Below are positions 45,616-57,608 of a stretch of 64,000 nt of DNA, piece after piece. Location: assembly GCF_002099425.1 (NCBI RefSeq), contig NW_018343973.1:7803501-7867500 (forward strand), in the 5' to 3' direction. A model generated the notes under the pieces. The model ran no database searches and had not been told where the DNA came from. It was given only the letters and a program-made list of their open reading frames with translations. The DNA comes from Phascolarctos cinereus (lineage: Eukaryota > Chordata > Mammalia > Diprotodontia > Phascolarctidae). Position 1 is the first letter of the stretch. Each line of letters starts with the position of its first letter. Both the position numbers and the translations under genes were made by a program.

Positions 45616-45894
45616 ACTGAAGCCAGGATTCAGAAATCATCAACAATTAGCAATTTAAGATTATCATCCATTTCCAATTGGATGTAGATCCTAATGAAAA
45701 TGGACAGTGTTGGCTTTTGCTGAGTGTATGTGGTGAGGGTAGAGGTACTGAGAGTATCTGATGTTGGTGACTAACTAGGGAAGGAAAAAAATGTAAAATG
45801 AACATTCTTTTATCTTTAAATGGCACACTATCAAACTTCTGTTATGTGCAAAATACTATAGTAGGTCCTCAGAGAGATACTATCATTAATATTA

Positions 45895-46167
45895 ATACTA
45901 TAGCTATCATTTATATAGTGCTTTGAGATTTGCAAAGCCATTTACATATTTTAACTCTCTTGATTCTCCCACTAATTCAGTGCCATAGGTCCTATTATTA
46001 TTCCCCTTTTACATGAAGAATGTAATGATGAATTAGGAATTCCAAGGAGGAAACTATAGCTGATGGAGGCTAAGTGTCTTGACCAGGATCACAATCTAGT
46101 TTCTGAGGCAGTCTTCCAACTAAGGTCTTCCTGATTCTAAGTCCTGCACTCCATCCTCTGCTCTATC
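45895..46167 (-). mobile_element. MIR/Ther-type SINE (minus)
   Basis: 'tatagctatcatttatatag', 'tgctttgagatttgcaaagc', 'gataggtcctattattatt' type block, 'ggaggctaagtgtcttgacc', 'aaggtcttcctgattctaag', 'tcctgcactccatcctctgc'. A small insertion lies in the middle. Confidence 0.7.
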
Positions 46168-46765
46168 AAATCAATCAATCAAATATTTATTAATCACCTG
46201 GTACAACTAGTCTCAGAAAATTTGTAGATAAAAGCAAAATAGTTCATGTCTGTAAGGTCACAAATTCTAATGGTAGAGACATGTCCATAGGGAAGAGATA
46301 GGCTTGGATTTGGGTTGTCATCATTTTAGGGAACCATTGGGTGAGGACACTCCCTCTACCAGTGCAGATCAATATTTTCTCTGCAACTTACAGTCTTAGA
46401 GAGCTGCCTAAAACCTTAAGAGATTAAGTGATTTGCTTAGGATAATATAGCTAGCCAGAGGTAAGACTAGGTCTTCTTTTCTCTGTACCATTACAATGCC
46501 TCTCTTTGTATTTATCTAGGTATAATACAAAATGCAATACAAAATACAATAATACAGAATTTACAAGGTAATCTCAAGGAAGCTCCCTAGAAGGTGAGGG
46601 AACCAATAAAAGTCTCATGCAGAAGGTGGCGCTTGATTTGAGCTGAGGAAGAGACGGGGAGGGAAAACATTTCGGGCCTAATAGACAGTCTTTACATAGG
46701 CATGGAGAGGGAAGATAGACTGTTGTTTGTGAGAAACAAGAATTAAGGTACTGTAGCCCTTGACT
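46168..46765 (-). mobile_element. L2 LINE 3' portion (minus), split by a MIR variant
   Basis: The plus strand begins 'atcaatcaatcaaatattta' and 'ttaatcacctggtacaacta', then after the SINE 'gagggaaccaataaaagtct', 'catgcagaaggtggcgcttg', 'atttgagctgaggaagagac'. This is the same L2 region as 31880-31960. Confidence 0.65.
46290..46505 (-). mobile_element. MIR-type SINE (marsupial variant), minus, in L2
   Basis: 'cactccctctaccagtgcag', 'atcaatattttctctgcaac', 'ttagagagctgcctaaaacc', 'gagattaagtgatttgctta', 'ggtaagactaggtcttcttt' are the reverse complement of the variant seen at 44065-44290. Confidence 0.65.
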
Positions 46766-48029
46766 TTAAAGAGCTTTCAAAGTAGTAAGGTAGATACAAG
46801 AGGCCTGCATTTAGGAGTGGCTGCCATGGGTAGTAGGAGGAGGAAGGAGCATGAGTGTCACAGAATATTACCCCTGGATATAGCTGTGAGTACCATTTGT
46901 GGGATTTACCTACCCCAATATGAACATTTATTTCAATTTCTTTTACTCAGTATTGTGCCATAAGTAATTTGAATAAAAGGAATTTGTGGCTATAAAGTGT
47001 TAACACAGAAAGCAAAATCTTTCTTTAGGAGTGGCACATTTTAGGAACGTTGATCTTAAGTACTGTTAATGGAAGTATTATCTAAATCTCATTCATGTAA
47101 TGAAAATTTCTCCAGCTGTCAAATGAGTGAGTCCTCTGTCATTTTGATATAGAGGCTAAACAACAACATGGATTACCTTGTCCATCAAAATGTGCTAAAA
47201 AGATTCATAGTCACTTATAGGATAAGAATGACACTGAAAGACAGAGCAAATGTTTTTACGGAATTTGTGAAATTAAGAGAAACACTGTCAATAACATTAA
47301 GTGACAGAATGGGGGATTTAATGTTATATTTATGGCTAGATTATTCTTTTGTTGAGAAAAGAAGGATCTATAGAGTTACAATGAAAATTGTATGGTTCAC
47401 TGTGATTTTTGAACCTAAGATGATAAGCTTATCTCTCTGGATTTCCTTTAATTTAATATTCATTTATATAATCAAGAATTAGTATTCTCTGGGGATTGGC
47501 ATGGTTTTCATAAAGGTGTATATATATATATATATATATTAGTATATATGCATGAATATATATACACATATATACATATACATGCATTCATTTATGTATA
47601 CATGTTGGTCCCTCATTTGAAATGTTTTGATCTTTATTTTTATTTAAATCTTGTCATAATTTTGAAGCTGAATAGTTTGGAGAAGGGAAAAGAGTAAGGG
47701 TACACAATATTATCTCTTTTTAAAGAAAATCCCTTTTCTCTTTTTCTTTCTTTTTCTTTTTTAGTTTCACAGGACCGTTGAAGTAGAGGCATTGTGCTGG
47801 CTTTGCTTACCCATTCTGCAATCTGAATATTGCTAGAAATATCTCCGGACAATTTTTATCTACTTTGGGAGGGCAAGTAGATGGTATGAATGAACATTTG
47901 CTGGCAAGTTGTAGACAGAATTCTTGCTTGGAATAGGGATTGTATTACATAACCTCTTAAATCACTCAACTCTACAATCTCATTTTAAGTAGCCATTCCT
48001 CTCCCTTATCATTCAAGTATTTTTGCTTT
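46766..48029. other. Unassigned DNA with an AT microsatellite
   Basis: 47516-47600 is a (TA)n and ATACATAT microsatellite. The open frame at 47168-47482 has no motif. No gene was recognised. Confidence 0.45.
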
Positions 48030-48150
48030 AATGGTCATAGCATTACATATTTGGAGCTAGGAGAGATATTCAATGTTATCTAGCTTAATTCCTTATTTTA
48101 CAGATGAGGAAACTGAGGCCCACAGATGTTAAATAATTTAATAATACATT
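48030..48150 (-). mobile_element. MIR3/L3-tailed SINE (minus)
   Basis: 'tcatagcattacatatttgg', 'agctaggagagatattcaat', 'gttatctagcttaattcctt', 'attttacagatgaggaaact', 'gaggcccacagatgttaaat'. Confidence 0.65.
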
Positions 48151-49130
48151 TGTATAGTGCACTGGCCATTGGAGGGGGGGTTCACTTATATATATGATCA
48201 TGTCATTACGAACAACTGAAACTCACAAAAAAAGTCTCTCTGCTGATCTCATTAGCTATTGCTTTCAAAGTCTTTCCCCATTTAAACTCTTTCCAAATTC
48301 CTTTGAATCTTCTTCTCTTTCTCCTTCATACTGCTGAAGTGTATGGGGTAACAACAGGGCTCACAGCTCCAAAGAGGAAGAAAGGAAAGGGGTCAAAAAA
48401 TTCCAAAGGGGGCATAATCATGCCATGAGCAATAGGGAGCTGGCTGTATTTCACTTTGAATATTTCATCCTTTGAAGAAAATGGATTAAAGCAAGGGGAA
48501 AATATATATCCCAGTTCACAGGTCATCTTTCTTGTTAGCCTCAAGTACTTTTGCTCATCCACCCTAAAAATCCTGATTGGGAAATGGTAGATGTCACTTC
48601 TTAATTTTGCCAATATCATACACTTCAGGGAAAGACTTCCTCAAAGAGAATATGTTTGGCTAGAATTACTAGGTGTCACAATGGCCAGATGGAAAGCTCA
48701 ATTTACATTTAATTTTATTTTCACTGATTTATCAGCTATTCCATTGACAAAGAGAAGTGTGACTTCATGGAGTGAGAAAATGCTATTTTCTGCTTATAGT
48801 TGAAAAAAAAAAACCAGAACCCCAGTGTGTTCAAAGTTAGTGCTTGAAAAAGCTTTCTAATCATGGCACCTCCCCTCACCACAACCCAAGTTCTAGCAAT
48901 TCATGGAACATTGAATTCTGCCCTCTATATCAGTGTGATGGTCTGAATTAAACTAAAATGCTTTGCTTTCCCTAAGGATTGTAATGAATTCTGAACAGGG
49001 AGTATTTTCAAGCATGCCTAAACTGTGACCATGATATTTCAGTTTGTGTAACAGCCTCTTGCCCATCCCATGCCAACCTCATGTCAGATAGTGGGGAGTG
49101 GGGGGAGGAGGAATTGAAAATATCTCATGC
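48151..49130. other. Unassigned DNA
   Basis: No gene or family was recognised. The minus-strand open frame 48326-48619 has no motif I know. Confidence 0.4.
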
Positions 49131-49134
49131 TAGT

Positions 49135-50160
49135 TGAACAACCATTTAAATCATTTTAAAGCATCTGTTGAGCACTACACATTCAGAATACAAATATGAA
49201 AGAGACAATGTCCTTATCTTCAGGGAGCTTACGGTCTATTCAAAAGCTAAATAAGAAGTCAATATATTTACTAAAACTTCTTGCTACGTGCAAGGCCCTG
49301 TGCTTGGCACTTTGGATATAAAGACAAAAATGAAAGTCTTCTTGTTTTTTGAGGATCTCACATTTTATCTAGAAAGACAACATGAAGTGTATAAAAATAA
49401 ATAAAAGAGAATTAAGGATAGCAGTAGCTGAAGGATCAGGAAAGACTTCATGAGAAAGAAGTATTTGATTTAGTTTAGTTTAAAATTAAAAAAAAATAAC
49501 ATAATGGATCCAAAGGAGAAATCCAGACATTACAGAATAAGAAAGCTTGAGGAAGGATAACAATTATATCACTTTAAATGGAAATAGCTTAGGCAAGTTT
49601 TACTGAAAGTGCATCTGACTTGAGGCCTGAAGAAAGTAGAGATTCAATGGGCAGAGATGTATAGACAGTGCTTTTTAATGCACAAAATAAGCTTTTATAA
49701 ATGCAAAGAAGTGGAGGAGAGAAAAGTGACATTGGGGGCCAGTAGGCATTCCAGTTTGGCTTGAAAATAGAGCTCGTGGTGAAAAGAGATGCATAATAGG
49801 ACTAGATAGGTAAGTTGAAGCCAAGTAACAAAGAACTTTAAATGACAGTCTAAGACACTTTTTAAATTGAATACTGTATAGCCTGTTGGGAGCTACATGA
49901 GCTTTTTGAACAACAGATTAAATGGCCAGTCTTACTCATTAGGCAACTCAGTGAAAATTTGGAAGTGGAGAAATTGGAGGGTGGGAGAGATGATTACAAT
50001 AATTCAGACCAATGGGTAATAAAAGTTTGAATTAGGGTCATGGCGATGTGAGTAAAGAGGATGGAATGCTAAGAGACTGTGAATGTTCAAGCAACAAGGT
50101 TTGACAACTGATTGTATTCTGTGGTTTAGTCAACACCTTTGAGATTTCATACTTGAGTGA
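49135..50160 (-). mobile_element. L2 LINE (minus), with a second L2 terminus at its start
   Basis: 49135-49255 shows one degraded terminus ('gagcactacacattcagaat', 'cttcagggagcttacggtct'). 49262-50160 shows a longer copy ('cttgctacgtgcaaggccct', 'gtgcttggcactttggatat', 'gaggcctgaagaaagtagag', 'gaaatagcttaggcaagt', 'aagtaacaaagaactttaaa', 'gattaaatggccagtcttac', 'gagagatgattacaataatt', 'cagaccaatgggtaataaaa'). Both are reverse complement of L2. Confidence 0.7.
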
Positions 50161-50459
50161 CTATGTGTTTATAAGGTAGACTAGCTAACACAAGAGAGTG
50201 GGTAACATAATTAGGATACATAAAGTTATTCATAGGTTAAAATGAAAAGTAGAATCTCATAAAGCAAATAGAAATAAATAGAAATCATTATAATTGGGTT
50301 AAAAAAATCAACTGTACAAATACAGAAAGAAGGAGTCATGGCTATTTAACAATTCACTTAAAATGATCTGAGAATTTTATGGGCTAAAGCAAATTTATTA
50401 TGTCATATACATCAACAATGTAAAATGCCATTCCAAAGATCTAATGAGAATGGAGTTTG
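50161..50459. other. Unassigned AT-rich DNA
   Basis: No family was recognised. It could be the far end of the L2 or CR1 beside it. Confidence 0.35.
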
Positions 50460-50990
50460 CAATGACAGAAGTAAAAACATAGGAATAAAGGAGGTCCTGA
50501 TTAGGTCACATCGATAGTATTATGCATAGTGTCATAGATCACATTTTTGGAAAGACACTGATAAGCTGTTGTGTCCAAAGGCAAGAGACGGTGATAGTGA
50601 GCAAACTAAAAAGATATCATATAAGGATCATTTGAAGTAACTATGTATGTTTAACTAGGTAAGAGAAGATTTAAGACAGACATGATGGCTACCTTGAATT
50701 TTTGAAGGACTGTCATGTCAGTGATTAGAAATCTTGTGACCCAGAAAACAGAGCAAAGAGCAATGAGTAGAGACCACAGAAAGAAATTTCTTTTTCAACA
50801 TAGGGAAGAACTTGCTAATAAGATGGATTGGTCCAAAAGCAAAATGACCTATCTTGAATGGTTGTCAGATTATCAGAACAGGAGGAATAGTGAAATAATT
50901 GTAGAGGGGATTCCTATTCAGGTGTGTTTTGCATTAAATGACCTCAATGCTATCCCTCCAACTCTGAGATTCTATATGAATAAATTCTAA
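50460..50990 (+). mobile_element. CR1/L3 LINE 3' end (plus)
   Basis: In order: 'aaggatcatttgaagtaact', 'atgtatgtttaactaggtaa', 'gagaagatttaagacagaca', 'tgatggctaccttgaatttt', 'tgaaggactgtcatgt', 'gagcaatgagtagagaccac', 'agggaagaacttgctaataa', 'ttgtagaggggattcctatt', 'caggtgtg', 'ctccaactctgagattctat'. This is the CR1/L3 3' UTR in full order. The open frame at 50715-50990 runs through it and is not a gene. Confidence 0.8.
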
Positions 50991-51104
50991 TTTTGACATA
51001 GGAAATCCCAGAAAAGCCTGGATAATGGAAGTCTACATGTAATTCCCAATCCTCATGCTAGTAATTAGTTGTTGCTTACTTAAATCTAACTGGAGATAGA
51101 AACA

Positions 51105-51345
51105 AGTGGCAAAGGGACAAATAGGTGGCACAGCGGATAGAATGCTGGGTCTGGAGTCAGGAAGACCTTAATTCAAATCTGATCTCAGACCTTGACTAGT
51201 GGTGCAGTCCTGGGCAAATAATTTAACCCCCATTTGCTTCAATTTACTCATATGGTAAATGGGAATAATGATAGCACCTACCTCCAAAGGTTGTTATAAA
51301 CATAAGGATTAAATGAAATAGTAATTGTAAAGCTATAATAATAAT
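51105..51345 (+). mobile_element. MIR-type SINE (plus), full length
   Basis: 'gacaaataggtggcacagcg', 'gatagaatgctgggtctgga', 'gtcaggaagaccttaattca', 'aatctgatctcagaccttga', 'cctgggcaaataatttaacc', 'gggaataatgatagcaccta', 'cctccaaaggttgttataaa'. Confidence 0.8.
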
Positions 51346-52595
51346 AATTATAGGGATTGGAAGCTTATTTCCATTTTTGCTATCTTTCCCTCTGTACTGG
51401 AAATGTATTTGTTGAACCTGAGAAGGCTGCATGGAAGAAAGATAGGTACAAGAAGTCATCAGAATTAAACACAGGCTATGTAATTAGGCCACTGTCAATA
51501 AGTGAATCCACTTTTCAAATCAGTCTCCTTTATAATGACTGCCTTAGGTCTACCATCCCATGGTCATTTTATCTCGGTAGTGACTTTCTAGTTATGCATT
51601 TATGGCTTAATTTCTCTCAAATAGAGGTAGATATTCAGAAAGTGATGATAACGTACATGTGAAGTTCACCCTTCCCATATGAGTCAGTGCTTCTGCTAAA
51701 TCATTTGTGCGCTTCCTACAAGCCCTCCAGTTTTAGTTCCATGGTTTCTGAAGCCATGTCTTTGAAGTTCAGGCCTGGAGAAATACAAGGACAATACTAC
51801 TGTGGATGTGGGGATTGGAGCTTAGGGAGCCTCTTGGAAACTGGATCTTTGAAGATACTTCAGCTGTAACTCTTTAGATTGTTTACTTAAATGAAATTTT
51901 ATGTGCAGAATGCAAAATGAAGACAGAACAACAATTACATTTTAAATTAGAAAAAGGCTCATCACTGATTTCAATTTCTTGTAATGGATAATAACCCAAG
52001 GGATACTGTCATGTCATATTAGGAGAAAAGGCTTTAAGAGAGTGACAAGTTTATTTTTTATGACAGTGGTTTGACTTGCATCCACATTCTTTGTACTGTG
52101 CTTTTGAGTTTACCTGTTATTATTTGACCCAGTTCTTCAAATATACACTTGATAACTATGAAGTTACCCATTTATATACATGTCTTCATGACTCCATTCA
52201 ATTCATTTGGAAAACATTGATTAATAACCCACAGGCATATGTCTTCTACTACAGAGCTTTTTAAGAGTATGGGACTTGACCCTATAAGCTAATGCTGGTA
52301 AAGCACAAATTCTGGGAGGTCATGCCATCCTAGAAAAACTTCAAGTACTATTGCATTGACAGACTTTGTGTCCATAATCTGAGGACAAGTCTAACTCAGT
52401 TCAGAGAAGTTCATCACCAGAAGACTGGCCAAAAGTTGATGAATTCCTTTGGCCATAGCAAGCTATGAAGTGCTGGATAGGCTATGACCTGACTCAAAGA
52501 AAGTAGTACTCATGCCCATTAAATGATAAGACCTTCAATAAGTATAGTCTGCCCAATATACTGTTACTTTATATAAGTCTGGTCTATTCATATGG
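51346..52595. other. Unassigned DNA
   Basis: About 1.25 kb with no recognised family. Open frames at 51357-51662 and 51687-51869 show no known motif. Confidence 0.4.
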
Positions 52596-52599
52596 TAAA

Positions 52600-52795
52600 T
52601 AGAGGATGTCAGTATCATAAGCTGTAAAGTTTGAAGGGACTTTCCACCCTTATCTAGATCAGTCCTCATTTTACACACAAGAACACTGAGGCTCAATGAA
52701 ATCAGGTGACTTATCCGAAATCACTTTAGTAGGAAGTAGCAGAGCTGGGATCCAAAACAAATCCTCTGACATCCAATCTTTTGTATCTAGAGATC
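52600..52795 (-). mobile_element. MIR3/L3-tailed SINE (minus)
   Basis: 'gtatcataagctgtaaagtt', 'tgaagggactttccaccctt', 'agtcctcattttacacacaa', 'gaacactgaggctcaatgaa', 'atcaggtgacttatccgaaa', 'gagctgggatccaaaacaaa'. Confidence 0.65.
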
Positions 52796-52834
52796 TAACA
52801 ACTGCCATAGATAGACAGCGAGTATAATAAATAA

Positions 52835-53020
52835 AGCAGAGAAATGAGAGTCAGAATGATTTAAGTTCAAATCCTGATTCTGACATCTGCTGCTTATGTC
52901 CTGGGCAAGTCATTTAACCTCTACTATCCTCCTCATCTTCATCTTTAAAATAAAGAGATTGTATTATATGTCCTCAAAAGTTCCTTTCAGCTAAAATATG
53001 TATTATCCCATGATTCTATG
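52835..53020 (+). mobile_element. MIR-type SINE with L3-like tail (plus)
   Basis: 'gaaatgagagtcagaatgat', 'ttaagttcaaatcctgattc', 'ctgggcaagtcatttaacct', 'atgtcctcaaaagttccttt', 'cccatgattctatgaac'. A second short L3-like tail is at 53190-53230. Confidence 0.65.
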
Positions 53021-53259
53021 AACAAAAATAAATCCCTCTCAGTCAGAAACATATCCTTCTGCACTATTTGGGACCTTCTTGTATTGAACACAGAATTGTG
53101 CATATGTTCTCCCTCCTGTCATAGAAAATTAAAACGGAAGTGGGAAAGGTGCAACTTTAGGAATGCCTTCTATGTACATATATACCAAGGCAGACCGCTA
53201 AGCTCCCTTCCAGTTCTAAATTCTGTGATTGGACTGGGAGACTGGTTCTTTGTTTCTGT

Positions 53260-53625
53260 CAAACTGTCCCATTTGCTCTTTCATATGCACAATGTTCAGT
53301 CTCCCGTCTCCATTCTTTTGTACAAGCTGGTTCTCTACACTCATCAATGCCTTTCAGAACCCCTTTGTCCCTTCAAGATTCATCTCAGATGCTACCTCAT
53401 CTAGAGGCTTCCTGATTCTTCTATTTAGTATGTCTTCTCCCAACCTGAGAAATTAATTTTTAAATGCTGGTTATATTTTTGTTTTTTGGGTACATATTAT
53501 GTCTCCCCAGTAGTATACTTCTTGAAAGCAGTACTTATTTTGTTTTTACTTTTATTTCCCCAGAGCCTAAAATAGTGTCAGTCACGTAGTAGGTGCTTAA
53601 TAAATGTTTTTGGTATTGAATTCAG
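53260..53625 (+). mobile_element. L2 LINE 3' portion (plus)
   Basis: 'ttcaagattcatctcagatg', 'ctacctcatctagaggcttc', 'ctgattcttctattt', 'attatgtctccccagtagta', 'tacttcttgaaagcagtact', 'cagagcctaaaatagtgtca', 'gtcacgtagtaggtgcttaa', 'taaatgttttt'. Confidence 0.75.
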
Positions 53626-54635
53626 TTATCCCTCATTATTAGCCGTTTCTGCTCTTAGACACAATATGCTATTTGGGAAGGTAGAATTGGGAGATCAGAT
53701 ACTTAGAATAACTTAATACTTGAATCAGAACCTCAGAGGAATTGATTGGCATAGAAAGGCTATGGTATATTCCCACTGATTTTAGTGAGAGCCAGGGCAA
53801 TAAGAAAATCAAGAGAAGATGTTTTATTAGAAGCAATTTTTTCTCTAATTTTCTCAAAAGCTCATAAAAGGATATATTTTATGAAGGAAAAAGTCTTTTA
53901 AGTATTATTTAAAGTACTCTCAGTTTTCATTTTAAAAAACAAAGGCAATTGCAGAGTTAGCAGGGAAAGGTAGGAAAAGAAGAAAGATAGTCTTAGACAT
54001 TTTAATTAAATTTAACTGAGAAACACATGGTTAATAATTTATAATAATTTTATAGTTTCTAGTTTCCTGAATCCTGTCTGTCTCCCATCAGTAAAAGGCA
54101 AAATTTACCATAAGGAGAAAATATTATTGCTTCCTGCATTTCCATAGCTAATATCTTTTATTATTCCAACACCAATTTTTATGGCCCACAGCAATAATTT
54201 TTATCTACTAAGGAAGTTTTAAAGGGAGAATCAGGATGGACCTTTTTCTTTTCCTCTTTGTTCAAGCCTCACAGATACAATGAGCTTAAAAAAAGAGACA
54301 TTTTCTCTCATCATTTCAAGAATGTATATGGACCATAGCTATAACCAGGCAGTAATATATTAATGAGAGTTCACTGCAAATTCACTTTAGGAAAATGTGT
54401 CACAAAGTAGGGCTAAAATTTTACAGCTTATGGGCTTCCTTTAAATCTTTCTTTTTGCAGTGAGTTTGAGCTGACATTTTAAATGTTCTTTCATTTTCAT
54501 TGATCATTCTCTCATTGTTATACTGTCCCAACCATCAAAAACATACAATGGTATGGAGAGCTGAAAGTTTCCTCAGCCTTTTCATTTTTTAAATTTTCAG
54601 TTAATAAAATGGGAACCCATTTGGTAAGTTTCTTC
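53626..54635. other. Unassigned AT-rich DNA
   Basis: No gene or family was recognised. Confidence 0.4.
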
Positions 54636-54636
54636 A

Positions 54637-54889
54637 TTGTTGTTCAGTCATTTTAGTTGTGTCTGACTGTTTGTGAACCCTTTTGGAATTTTCTTGGCAA
54701 AGACACTGGAGTGGTTTGCCATTTCCTCATCCAGCTTATTTTACAGGTGAGAAACTCAGGGCAAACAGGGTTAAGTGACTTGTCCAGGGTCACACAGATA
54801 GTAAGTGTCTAGGCCAGATTTGAACTCAGGAAGATGAGTCTTCTTGACTCCTGGCCCAGTACTCTATCCACTGTGCCACCTAGCTGCCT
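54637..54889 (-). mobile_element. MAR1-type SINE (minus), disrupted at its 5' end by a HAL1-like L1
   Basis: Plus strand: 'ttgttgttcagtcattttag', 'ttgtgtctgactgtttgtga', 'ttcttggcaaagacactgga', 'gtggtttgccatttcctcat', 'gggttaagtgacttgtccag', 'ggtcacacagatagtaagtg', 'gatgagtcttcttgactcct', ending 'gccacctagctgcct' (54889). The same last 16 bases reappear at 57593-57608, beyond the inserted L1. Confidence 0.88.
54874..54889. repeat. Target-site duplication of the HAL1-like element, 3' side
   Basis: TGCCACCTAGCTGCCT, identical to 57593-57608. It is part of the MAR1 head. Confidence 0.9.
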
Positions 54890-57592
54890 CTTTTTTTTTC
54901 TTTTTCTTTTTTTGTTTTCAACATTCATTTCTGTAAAATTTTGAGTTCCAAATTTTTCTCCCTCCTTCCTCTCTTCCTCCTCAAGACAGCATGCAATGTG
55001 ACATAGGTTGTACATGAACAATAATGTTAAACACATTTCCACATTTCATGTTGTGAAAGAAGAATCAGAACAGAAGAAAAAAGCCACAAGAGAAAAACAA
55101 AAAGAGAAAATAGTATGCTTCAATCTGCATTCAGACTCCATAGTTCCTTCTCTGGATGTGGTCAGCATTTTCTAATATGAGTCTTTTGGAATTGTCTTGG
55201 ATCACTGTATTGCTGAGAAGAGCTAAGTGTATCTATCATACTTAATCATCACACAATGCTGCTGTTGCTATGTACAACGTTCTCCTGATTCTGCTCACTT
55301 CACTCAGCATCAGTTCATGTAAGTCTGCCCAGGTTTTTCTGAAATCTTGAGTTGCATATGTAAAGAGATATTTATTTCAAAAATAAAGCAAGAATAAAGT
55401 ACAAATATTGCACCTAATATCTCTAGGGCATACTTTCCCCTACTCCACTTCAGTCTCTCAGGGAGTAGGCTCAAAACTTATCTTAATTCCTATAAAAATT
55501 GGTCCCACCAAGTTCCTATCCAAAGTCAGCATCATGGCTGACTGAGTATTTTTATTTGGCTGGTGTTCCAAAGGGCATTGATGCTGGCTGATGCCAACAC
55601 TCCACCTGGATTCCAGTTCTTAGTTTCCTGTGGCTCACTCTCCTAAGGTTGGAGACTCTATTCCTTGCACCTCTTCATGTTTCACTTGAGTCTTGTATTT
55701 GAAAGTCAAATTTTCTCTTCAGCTCTGATCTTTTCATCAAGAATGCTTGAAAGTCCTCTATTTCACTGAATAACCATTTTTAACCCTGAAGGATTATACT
55801 CAGTTTTTCTGGGGTAGGTGATTCTTGGTTGTAATCCTATCACATTTGCCCTCCAGAATATTATATTCCATGCCCTGCAGTACTTCGATGTAGAAGCTGC
55901 TAAATCTTGTGTTATCCTGATTGTGTTTCCACAGTACTTGAATTGATTCTGTCTGGCAGCTTGTAATAGTTTCTCCTTGACCTGGGAACTCTGGAATTTA
56001 GCTATGATATTCCTAGGAGTTTTCCTTTGGGGATCTCTTTCAGGAGAAGATCGTTGGATTATTTCAATTTCTGTTTTGCCCTCTGGTTCTAATATATCAA
56101 GGCAGTTTTCCTTGATAATTTCTTGAAAGATGACATCTAGGCTCTCTTTTTGATCACAGCTTTCAGATAGTGCAATATTTTGAAATTCTCTCTCCTGGGT
56201 CTATTTTGCAGGTCAGTTGTTTTTCCAATGAGATATTTCACGTTCTCTTCTATTTTTTCATTCTTTTGGATTTCTTTTACAGTGTCTTGATTTCTCATAA
56301 AGTCACTAGCTTCCAATTGCTGTATTCTAATTTTTAAGGAAGTATTTTCTTCAGTAATCTTTTGGACTTCCTTTTCCGTTTGGCCAATTTTGCTTTTTAG
56401 AGCATTCTTCTCCTCATTGGCTTTTTGGACCTCTTTTGCCATTTGGGTTAGGCTATTTTTTAAGGTGTTATTTTCTTCAGTATTCATTTTGGTCTCCTTT
56501 AGCAAGCTGTTTACTTGTTTTTCATGATTTTCTTGCATCACTCTCATTTCTCTTCCCAGTTTTTCCTCTACTTCTCTTAATTACTTCTAAAAATCCCTTT
56601 TGAGCTCTTCCAAGGCCTTGGACTGATTTGTATATTTCTTGGAGGCTTTGGATGTATGAGCTTTGACTTTGTTGTCTTCTTCTGGTTGCATATTTTGATC
56701 TTCTTTGTCAGATAATATAGTCTGACTCTTTTTGTGCTGCTTGTTCATGATCCCAGCCAATTACTTGAGTTTTAAACTCTTTGTTAAGGTAAAAGTCTGC
56801 TTCCAATGTGGAGAATGTACTTTTCCCAAGCTTTGGAGGTTTGTACAGCTGTTTTCAGAGACACTTGTAGGGACCTGTAAATTTTCAAGTCTTCCACGGT
56901 GGTATGATAAGGGGTGAGGTGTTTACTTCTTTCCTTGCCTGTGCTCTGGTCTATTAGTGACAACAAGTACTCCTTTCTGTCCTGAAACTGTGAGGAGGGT
57001 TTCCTCTTTACCACCACTACAAGCTCCATCGTGCCAGCACTCCTCCTCATCCCAGGACCCCAGCCCAGAACTGTGACCCAGATCCAAGCACAGGCAAAGC
57101 AAGAGATTCCTGCCTCAGCACTGGCAAAGAGATTCCTGCAATCCCTCTCTGACCAGCCACTGGATTCCCCCTCAGTTTGTGGGCCAGAAACTCAGGAGGC
57201 AGCTGCCTCCCCCAGGGCCACACTCTTGGGAAACTGGATCTGAGACCCTGTGTTCCTCTCTCAGCACTGCAGAGGCAGACTTTTCCCACTGACCTTCTAA
57301 GTTGTCTTTGGCATTTGTGGATTAAGGAGTCTGGAAACCCCCATAGTTGCCAGTGATTCAGTCTTCTGAGGCCTGCTCCAAGTTTGCTGTGGCCTGCCTG
57401 CCCATGCCAAGCTGCGCTCTTCTACCAGCCCAGAGCAATATACCTTTCTGATCAATCTTCCAGGTTGTCTTGGGCTGGAAATTTGTTTCACTCCATCTTG
57501 TTGTGGGTTCTGCTGCTTTAGAATTTGTTTAAAGCCATTTTTTTAATAGGTATTTGGAGGGGTTTGGGGGAGAGCTCAAGCTTGGCTCCGCC
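54890..57592 (-). mobile_element. HAL1-like L1 (minus): 5' UTR, ORF1 and 3' end, ORF2 nearly absent
   Basis: Read on the minus strand: start 'ggcggagccaagcttgagct' (57592), a 5' UTR of about 840 bases, ORF1 (56748-55675), about 320 bases of unmatched sequence (55674-55358), then only the last 35 or so codons of ORF2 (TFRKTWADLHELMLSEVSR and TLYIATAALCDD) and an L1 3' UTR with A-tail (54914-54891). Total 2.7 kb. A perfect 16-bp duplication flanks it, so it was retroposed already lacking ORF2. This layout is that of HAL1 ('half-L1') elements. A spliced or deleted ordinary L1 transcript is the alternative. Confidence 0.82.
55675..56748 (-). pseudogene. ORF1 of the HAL1-like element, broken
   Basis: Starts MNKQHKKSQTILSDKEDQN at 56748. 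A long coiled-coil part is open at 56547-56137 (KEVQKANEEKNALKSKIGQ, EKEVQKITEENTSLKIRIQ). The RRM begins near KTTDLQNRPRRENFKI. The C-terminal domain shows LQPRITYPRKTEYNPSGL, then KFDFQIQDSSET and stop at 55675. About 357 codons in all, the expected ORF1 length. Stops lie near 56580-56590 and in the C-terminal part, and the frame changes after about 56180. No function is expected. Confidence 0.82.
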
Positions 57593-57608
57593 TGCCACCT
57601 AGCTGCCT
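57593..57608. repeat. Target-site duplication of the HAL1-like element, 5' side
   Basis: TGCCACCTAGCTGCCT. It restores the first bases of the interrupted MAR1. Confidence 0.9.

Noticed and set aside
47168-47482. 104-codon open frame as a gene
   Set aside because: AT-rich, no motif, no supporting signals.
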